Part shown: piece after piece, positions 57,708 to 64,000 of the stretch
How positions within the stretch are numbered: position 1 is the first letter of the stretch
How the letters are laid out: every line of letters begins with the position of its first letter
Assembly: GCA_034096865.1 (NCBI GenBank)
Contig: JAWQFJ010001304.1
Location: forward strand, 116,890 to 180,889
Source of the DNA: Theodoxus fluviatilis
Taxonomy: Eukaryota; Mollusca; Gastropoda; Cycloneritida; Neritidae
Direction of reading: 5' to 3'
DNA length: 64,000 nucleotides
Position numbers and translations under genes: made by a program
Notes under the pieces: generated by a model
What the model saw: only the letters and a program-made list of their open reading frames with translations
What the model was told of the DNA's origin: nothing
The model's database searches: none

Positions 57708-57835
57708 GACAGTGTTGGACAGTGGGGGATGTCGTGTTGACGGGGAAAGAGACAGTGTTGGACAGTGGGAGATGTCGAGTTGACGGAGAAAGTTAGTGTC
57801 GGACAGTGAGAGATGTTGTGTTGACGGGAAAGTTG
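57708..57835. repeat. ~43-bp tandem repeat, three copies
   Basis: Unit GACAGTGTTGGACAGTGGGA + GATGTCGTGTTGACGGGGAAA, with several substitutions between copies. Confidence 0.88.
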
Positions 57836-58594
57836 CCGGCGTGGGAGCGGCCGCTGGTTGGACAACTATCTTGTTGTTGTGGGGTGGTTTGGGTGGACTG
57901 TGGTTTGTTGTGGTATAATTTTTGGGTTTTCAGGGTGAGTGATAGTGTATTGTCACATGTGATTGGGTTATCGTGTGAAGGAGAATGTAGTTTCACATGT
58001 GGTAGGGTGAAGGTGTGTGTGTGTGATAGAACTGTTTGATGTGTCATTGTTAGTTACATAAGTTGCATTCTTTGTTCATCGGATATCATCACCAACCATC
58101 CCTTCCATCGTTTCCATTTCATTCTGCGGGGTGCTAAGGGTGGGGTTAATAAATATTTTCTTGTTTCAAAAAGTGTGTCAGTAATTGTTTTAATAGGGTT
58201 TGAGTTCCTGACTCCTTCTGCCTGAGAGGGTAAGGGCCCACCCAGCGGGTGTGGTCGCGACATCGCGATTCGATCAGCACTATACGCAGAAATATATTAT
58301 GGCGGTCAGTGAGGGTCTGTAAAATGTTTTTCTAGAAAGGCACGCCAGGGATAAAAAATGTTGATGTCCTCGACTGACTTGCCTGAAAATTTCGCATGAA
58401 TGCGTAAAAATCAATTTTTGTTTGTCTTTTGTTGCCTTACCTCCCCATTGTAGCACAGGTGTAGGAAAACCTCAAAGACCATTTTTTCAAAAATGCAGTT
58501 GGCAAGAAAAATATCTTCAAATGGATATACTTCCTAGAATTATGATCCTATAGCTTTACTCATATCAAATGAATAAGAAAAAACTGCATGTAGA
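57836..58594. other. Unassigned
   Basis: No gene recognised; a possible AATAAATA signal near 58148 without a supported gene. Confidence 0.5.
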
Positions 58595-58608
58595 TCTCTC
58601 TCTCTCTT

Positions 58609-58669
<61 letters not shown>

Positions 58670-58670
58670 T

Positions 58671-58720
<50 letters not shown>

Positions 58721-58722
58721 GA

Positions 58723-58759
<37 letters not shown>

Positions 58760-58792
58760 GTCTCTCTCTCTGTCTCTCTCTCTCTCTCTCCA
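58595..58792. repeat. (CT)n microsatellite with CTTT interruptions
   Basis: About 200 bp of CT/TCTTTC repeats directly before the LINE fragment. Confidence 0.95.
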
Positions 58793-58795
58793 TCT

Positions 58796-59250
58796 GAATA
58801 ACAGGAAGCTAGAGGTAGTCAATAGATACAAATACGTTGGCTGTATTTTCACCACCAAGCTCTCAAAAACTTTCTCTGTAGAAGTAGCGATTAAGGGCAA
58901 ACAAAAAGCTGTCGAAATTATGAAAACGATGTGGTCGCTCCATACTAATAACCCCAAAGTGTACTTTCGATTATTCGATGCGCAGGTACAACCCGCGTTA
59001 TTACATGGTTCTGAAATATGAGGCTTACATAGGCAAGAGATAATTGAGAAGGTGCAGAACTTTGTGAGTAAGAAGTTCTTGGGTTTAGAAATCAGAACTC
59101 CTAATCTTCTTGTACATGGCGATCTAGGCAGATGTTTGTTGTGAGGGACCAGTGAGGATTGATCAAGATGCCCAGTGATCAGGGGGTAAAGTGTAAAGCG
59201 GTTTGAGACCCAGACAAAGAGTGTAAGTCGCTATATAAAACCACACCTTT
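58796..59250 (+). pseudogene. LINE reverse transcriptase fragment and 3' UTR
   Basis: On the plus strand: LEVVNRYKYVGCIFTTKLS, VQPALLHGSEI then a stop, IIEKVQNFVSKKFLGL and TPNLLVHGDLGR. The order 'KYLG..(F/I)', 'LLYG.E(I/V)W', 'K.FLG...TPN....G(E/D)LGR' is the standard C-terminal end of a LINE RT. One in-frame stop after SEI (TGA where the family has Trp). About 100 bp later is GTAAAGCGGTTTGAGACC ... AAGTCGCTATATAAAACC, the 'AAGCGCTATATAAA' type of LINE 3' tail. Truncated 5' at the CT tract. Confidence 0.8.
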
Positions 59251-59669
59251 ACCTTTTTTATTGGTTTGTTGTGAGCGTGTGAGTGTAGCGGCTTGTACTT
59301 TTTTTACGTCGGGATAATCCAAATTGCATTGTAGTTTTCACTGCTCGTTAATTGTAAATTAATAATGTGTCATATTGGTTCTTTCCTGAATTATTGTAGT
59401 AGACATGCTCAAAATTACAGACCAGTGACATTTCGCCATCAGCGCGGAGTGGGCCTAGGAATTTTGAACTTGCCACTCGAAGCGGTGATTATTAAAAGAC
59501 AAAGAAAAAGTGTTTGCCAAAGCTTATAGTTGTTAGTGTCTACAATCACAAGAAGGCATGTGACTGAATTCAATGTGTTTAACATTCTAAACGTTGAGGA
59601 ATACATTTTTCATACATACTGCAGACAAGGGATGAACGATTGGAGTTTTACGCATTGGCCACCGTAGAC
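59251..59669. other. Unassigned
   Basis: AT-rich sequence, no gene recognised. Confidence 0.5.
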
Positions 59670-59780
59670 AATAATGATAAGGCCGTTGATCACGAAAAAT
59701 AATTGAAACTGGTTAGAATACGAACAGATCAATGACGATTTCCCGTTATTTGCCTGTTACGAATTGCGTAGGGAGACTTT
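59670..59780 (+). pseudogene. Possible zinc-finger transposon remnant, copy 2
   Basis: DNA-level similarity to 47045-47155 over about 110 bp (GCC.TTGA.CAC.AAAA ... GCGATTTCCC ... GTTACGAATTGCGTAGGGAG against TTACGAATCGCGTGGGGAG). Several stops and at least one frame change. Confidence 0.4.
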
Positions 59781-60249
59781 GTGGGTCACTTCTTACCTTT
59801 TTTTAGAGAAAAGTCTCTTTCAAGACTTGTGTCCAAAAGTGGGTATACTTGCGTGCCCAGTTTATTTGCAGGCCACGCAATACGAAAAACGAGAGATGTC
59901 GCAATGTTTGTATTTTATGCGTTTAAAGTCGAGCAGAGAAAATGTTGCATAGATAAAGAATTGATGTGTTTATCTAATTGATATTGCAGTTTTGCGCTTG
60001 TGAAAACATAAACAACTTTATCCATTCTTGAATATATTTTTTGAAAATTATCTTTAACTGTACATATAATCCACAAGTGTAGTCATCGAGACTTGACATG
60101 CAGGGTATCAATCCAGTAATGAGTAGTGAGCACTCTTCACTACTTTTAGGGTCTTTAATTTCATTTGTGAATGTATTTCTTGTATAGTTATTCATTGCTA
60201 TACTGTTTTAAAGTTTGTAAATATATAACATCAGATGGGTCGTCGGCTG
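59781..60249. other. Unassigned
   Basis: AT-rich sequence, no gene recognised; ends in AATAAAG. Confidence 0.5.
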
Positions 60250-60263
60250 AATAAAGATCAATT

Positions 60264-60334
<71 letters not shown>

Positions 60335-60391
60335 CACACACACATACACACACACGCGCGTGCGCACGCACACACACACACACACACACAC
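60250..60391 (+). repeat. AATAAA followed by (CT)n and (CA)n
   Basis: AATAAAG at 60250-60256, then (CT)32 at 60268-60331 and (CA)n/GCGCGTGCGCACG at 60335-60391. Compare 63841-63976 and the minus strand at 27926-27694. Confidence 0.9.
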
Positions 60392-61813
60392 TCCGATTCC
60401 CAAATATATTTTTTTAATCGATTAAGGACTGGTTTTGTGGTGGTCTCGATCACATTTGGAGAGATCCGGGGTGGGTGGGTGGGTGGGTGGGGGTGGGGTG
60501 ATGTGAGAGAGGGGTGTGGGTGTGAAATGACACAAGAACTGCACACAGGACAGCTCTCACGATGATAAGGTCCTATCAAATCGACGCCATACTGGCCTAT
60601 CCTATATTTCAATGAAAACATTCTCCTTAGGCAATTATGTGTGGGTCTCAAGTCAGGGATAAGTGTAGTCAACACTGATGCACAGGGCACATGACCCACC
60701 AGTCTGCAACACCCACCCTTTCAAAGGCAAGAATGCGCCAGCGTCTCCGTGCACCGCGATAGAAAGGTTTTTGAGTGCATGCGCAGAACTTGAGCAGTTC
60801 CCGCATGCATGTATACGTGTGTGTGTCTGTGTGTGTGAGAGTGTGTGTGTGTGTGTTGTGATGGTTACCCATCAGTGGCTCTATTGTGTGTTAATGAGAG
60901 AGATGATGCTGCTTGGAATGAGGACATAAAGTGTGGGAGTGGACAGGGTAATGCATAGTTCCGGTTCCACAGAATGTTTAGAAGCAACGTACGGGATCTG
61001 TGTCACATCAAGTGTGGGCGGTCAAATTAGTTCTGAGTCCCAAGGGAGACACCCCCTCTCAGAGAGGAGTCTCCATCATCACATACGTTTGGTGATAAGA
61101 TAACGCCCCACGCTCCCAGTTTCTGATGCCGGACCAAAAGATCCTCTTTTGCCAGACAACATTCCAAGCTAGGGAGTCACCGGAAGGAGGAAGGGGGGGG
61201 GGGGGGGGGGAGGCCACAGAGATGCTTACTCAGAAAGTTATCAGAGCAGGAAGTACAAACTAAATATAAGACAGTGAAGCCATTAGGATCATCACTTCGG
61301 CTTTGACATCCAAGCGACATGCAGGTTCGGAAGTCCCTGCTGAGACGAGTGCTGCCCTCAGAGGTGCCTGCCTGAAGATACTGTGAACTCCTCCAAAGAA
61401 GACTGACTCCCTCCACCTCTACGTGTTTAGTGAATCACAGGTCAGGAAAAGAACGTTTCTATTTCATCGTTGAAATTTGGTGAGCATTGATACTTCTTCA
61501 ACATTGAACAATTGACTGAGAACTGAGAACAATCATTTCAAATTTCTTTTTTTTCTGGCTGGCCTAGTAATTCTAAATATTCATCATTGAAATCAAACAA
61601 TAACCGTCTTCTTATGCATGCCTTGCATGATTGAATTTCTTTATTCATTAAAGTTATTATTAGCAAAATCTCGTTTGTTTTCTCCTTGGTTGTGAGAGAA
61701 GAGTGAATGAAGCATGTCAGGTATTTTGTGTCTATAAGTCAAGCATCAAGTGTAAAGTAATTACACAACTCATCATCATCATACCCCAAGACTCTGCGAG
61801 GTTGGGCTTGTAA

Positions 61814-61814
<1 letters not shown>
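60392..61814. other. Unassigned, with G homopolymer
   Basis: No gene recognised. (GGTG)n at 60471-60495, (GT)n at 60818-60856 and a G tract at 61192-61210. Confidence 0.5.
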
Positions 61815-61886
<72 letters not shown>

Positions 61887-61887
61887 T

Positions 61888-61941
<54 letters not shown>

Positions 61942-62043
61942 TGACACAGACAGACAGACAGACAGACAGACAGAAACAGACACAGACAGACAGAAACAGA
62001 CACAGACAGACAGAAACAGACACACACACACACACATACACAC

Positions 62044-62079
<36 letters not shown>

Positions 62080-62080
62080 T
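61815..62080. repeat. (GT)n, (GA)n and (GACA)n compound microsatellite
   Basis: (GT)26 at 61815-61866, then GA, then GACA with repeated GACAGAAACAGACACA, then (CA)n and (GA)n. Confidence 0.96.
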
Positions 62081-62833
62081 TGGGTGAGTGGGTGGGTGTG
62101 AGGTTAGGCAGGGGAAAAGGTGGGCAGGTAAGCCAGTAGACAAAGCTTAACAGCACACCAACAAGCAGGCGCTACTTAAGAATGCACTTCATTGAAATGG
62201 GAAGCCTAGAAAGGGTTCAGTTACATAAGGTCTCATGAGTTGTTTGCATTATATATACAAACATGCACAGCAACAGCATGACATGACATAAACATGTACG
62301 TGTGCACGCACGAAACTTAAAGAAAAAGATTGTTTTTAGTGGACACAAGGACGAACAACCGCAATGAGTTAATTGAAAAGCAGACAACCACAGTAGTCGT
62401 GCTCAAACATATGCGTGCACTCGACAACCCGAGCTCGAGTCTCGCCAGCCATTGAATAGTTTTTAGAGCGTATATAGCCGAGCAGTATCGCAAGCAGTCG
62501 CGTTGCCGAACATGACTCATTATCTGTCACTTGATAGGGCCTACACGTCATAGGGTAAAGCTCGAGCCTTTGTGTTCAACATGAAAGTTTACTTTGTTGA
62601 ACTGAAAGTCTGGGCTCCAACACTCACAAAGTCTGGCGTATTCTTAAAAATAGACAGCATCTCGGAAGGGGTGGCTGTACGGGGGTAGCTGAGGTGGGGG
62701 AAGAGGGAGGATGATGGGGGAGATATGGGATTTCATCGGGGTTGATTTATAGAGAAGTGGAGATGTACATGTAGGGTGGAAGCACCTGCGCGTGGGTAGG
62801 GCACATGGGTATATGTGTAGGTGAGCGGGTCTC

Positions 62834-62837
<4 letters not shown>
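62081..62837. other. Unassigned
   Basis: No gene recognised. Confidence 0.5.

Positions 62838-62919
<82 letters not shown>
62838..62919. repeat. (GA)n microsatellite
   Basis: Pure (GA)41. Confidence 0.97.
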
Positions 62920-62921
<2 letters not shown>

Positions 62922-63840
62922 GGGTACACGGGGCGGGTAGTTGGTGTTTAGAAAACTCAGAAGACACCAACTGCAATGGATGGAAATAAACTTTGGGTGG
63001 GGCTGAACAGATCATGACTATTTTCGCCTCACAATCACGAACACCGATCACCGATCAATGACGGATCCAAGATGGGATGGGAGGGCCAGGACCATATGCT
63101 ACCAAAATGCACTGTACGTAAGTCAGAGACAGGTCGAGGCAGGCGAGGAGTTGTTGGTGATGGGAATAAAAATAAAAGGCAGGCGAGGGGTTTGTTCTAG
63201 ATAAAAATCACTATCCTCAATCGATCAAGATCACATTTTTCCATTACGCTTGGTCTATTCCGGGCACTGTGGCTCGCTTTAAGGGCTGGAGCATGCAGAA
63301 AGAGCTGGACTCCGTGACAACGTTTATTTCGCTGTCTCCCGCCTTTGAAAACAGCTTGGGGGGAAAAGAAAGATCAGCGTTCTAAAACTAAAAGCAGTCG
63401 CAGATGTATGTGACTCGATCCCCACCCACCTAGTGATCGGTCGCTGTCGCTCGATCTATGCAACTTAGAGAAAGCCGAAGGAGCCCTGAAGCGATCTCGG
63501 CAGAGGAAGAACTGGTTTTTGGTGAAAGGGTACGAATAAACATGTATAAATATTTGGCCTGATAAAACTGTTGAATTGAGAGCAGCGCGCTGCTGTATTG
63601 TGCACATAATATACAAGTACGATCGAGGCTTGGTCGACGATCAAGGCTATAGACATGATGTAGGCCTACGTGCGCCTTATGTGCGAGAAGGGATTTGTTT
63701 TCGAACAGTCGAAGACGCAAAACCAAACTGGGCCCGTGTACTCCCGCTTCTAAGGGACCATGACACGTGATTACGAACTCATGGATCGCTTGATTCTAAT
63801 ACTGTAATAGCCTATACTGCCTAATTCACTACCCTTGTAA
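62920..63840. other. Unassigned; upstream part of a possible CT-tailed retroposon
   Basis: No coding motif seen. The sequence ends in a polyadenylation signal and a CT tail (63841-63976), which would fit a retroposon 3' end. Confidence 0.45.
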
Positions 63841-63981
<141 letters not shown>

Positions 63982-64000
63982 CATTTGAATATTTTGCCTC

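Overview
The window looks like nuclear DNA from an invertebrate animal, most likely a marine mollusc such as a gastropod (inference). The reasons are short protein-coding exons with GT/AG boundaries in multi-kilobase introns, no prokaryotic gene packing, very dense microsatellites and minisatellites, and a mixed load of decayed transposable elements (hAT-like, TTAA/piggyBac-like, pogo-like, several LINE lineages, and pearl/Helentron-like elements). Most long open frames are translations of simple repeats and are not genes.

Two host genes can be supported, and they point away from each other. (1) Minus strand, 13.3 kb down to 1.7 kb: five consecutive, phase-compatible exons encode the N-terminal ~170 residues of a P5B-type ATPase of the ATP13A2/3/4 family (endolysosomal polyamine transporters). 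The gene runs off the left edge. (2) Plus strand, 22.4 to 27.3 kb: four phase-compatible exons encode part of an SLC49A4/DIRC2-like major facilitator transporter. Its 5' and 3' ends were not found. The ~9 kb between the two genes is packed with repeats.

Left part (1-29 kb). A 40-bp minisatellite occupies 1-991. Intron 4 of the ATPase gene carries a 22-bp minisatellite split by a 1,085-bp TTAA-flanked piggyBac-like element. Intron 3 carries a 4.5-kb hAT-like element that itself holds two copies of an ~840-bp element full of TGACCTTGA motifs. Intron 1 carries a GGT array and a MITE with a smaller TTAA element inside it. Upstream of exon 1 are another TTAA element and four copies of an inverted-repeat MITE; one copy has a 26/28-bp core expanded to about 40 units, with a further element nested inside it. 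A CR1/L2-type LINE 3' fragment lies at 20.8-21.9 kb. A nested fold-back cluster (24.4-25.7 kb) and a 650-bp trinucleotide mosaic (26.0-26.6 kb) sit in an intron of the transporter gene. A ZZ-like zinc-finger ORF lies at 29.0-29.7 kb.

After a 22-N gap (29913-29934), no host gene was recognised. This half holds a 1.2-kb GA-rich tract (34-35.2 kb), a 330-bp near-perfect hairpin (39.8-40.1 kb), a 2.3-kb 46-bp minisatellite (43.2-45.5 kb), LINE reverse-transcriptase remnants (50.8-51.6, 52.4-52.6, 54.0-54.9 and 58.8-59.2 kb), a (TAC)n array that has received a pogo-like element and a LINE end, and several (CT)n tracts directly after AATAAA signals.

The strongest leads are: the family of TTAA elements with terminal palindromes; the MITE family whose core is a seed for minisatellite expansion; the nuclear-receptor-half-site-rich pearl-like elements; and the divergent pair of probable lysosomal transporters.
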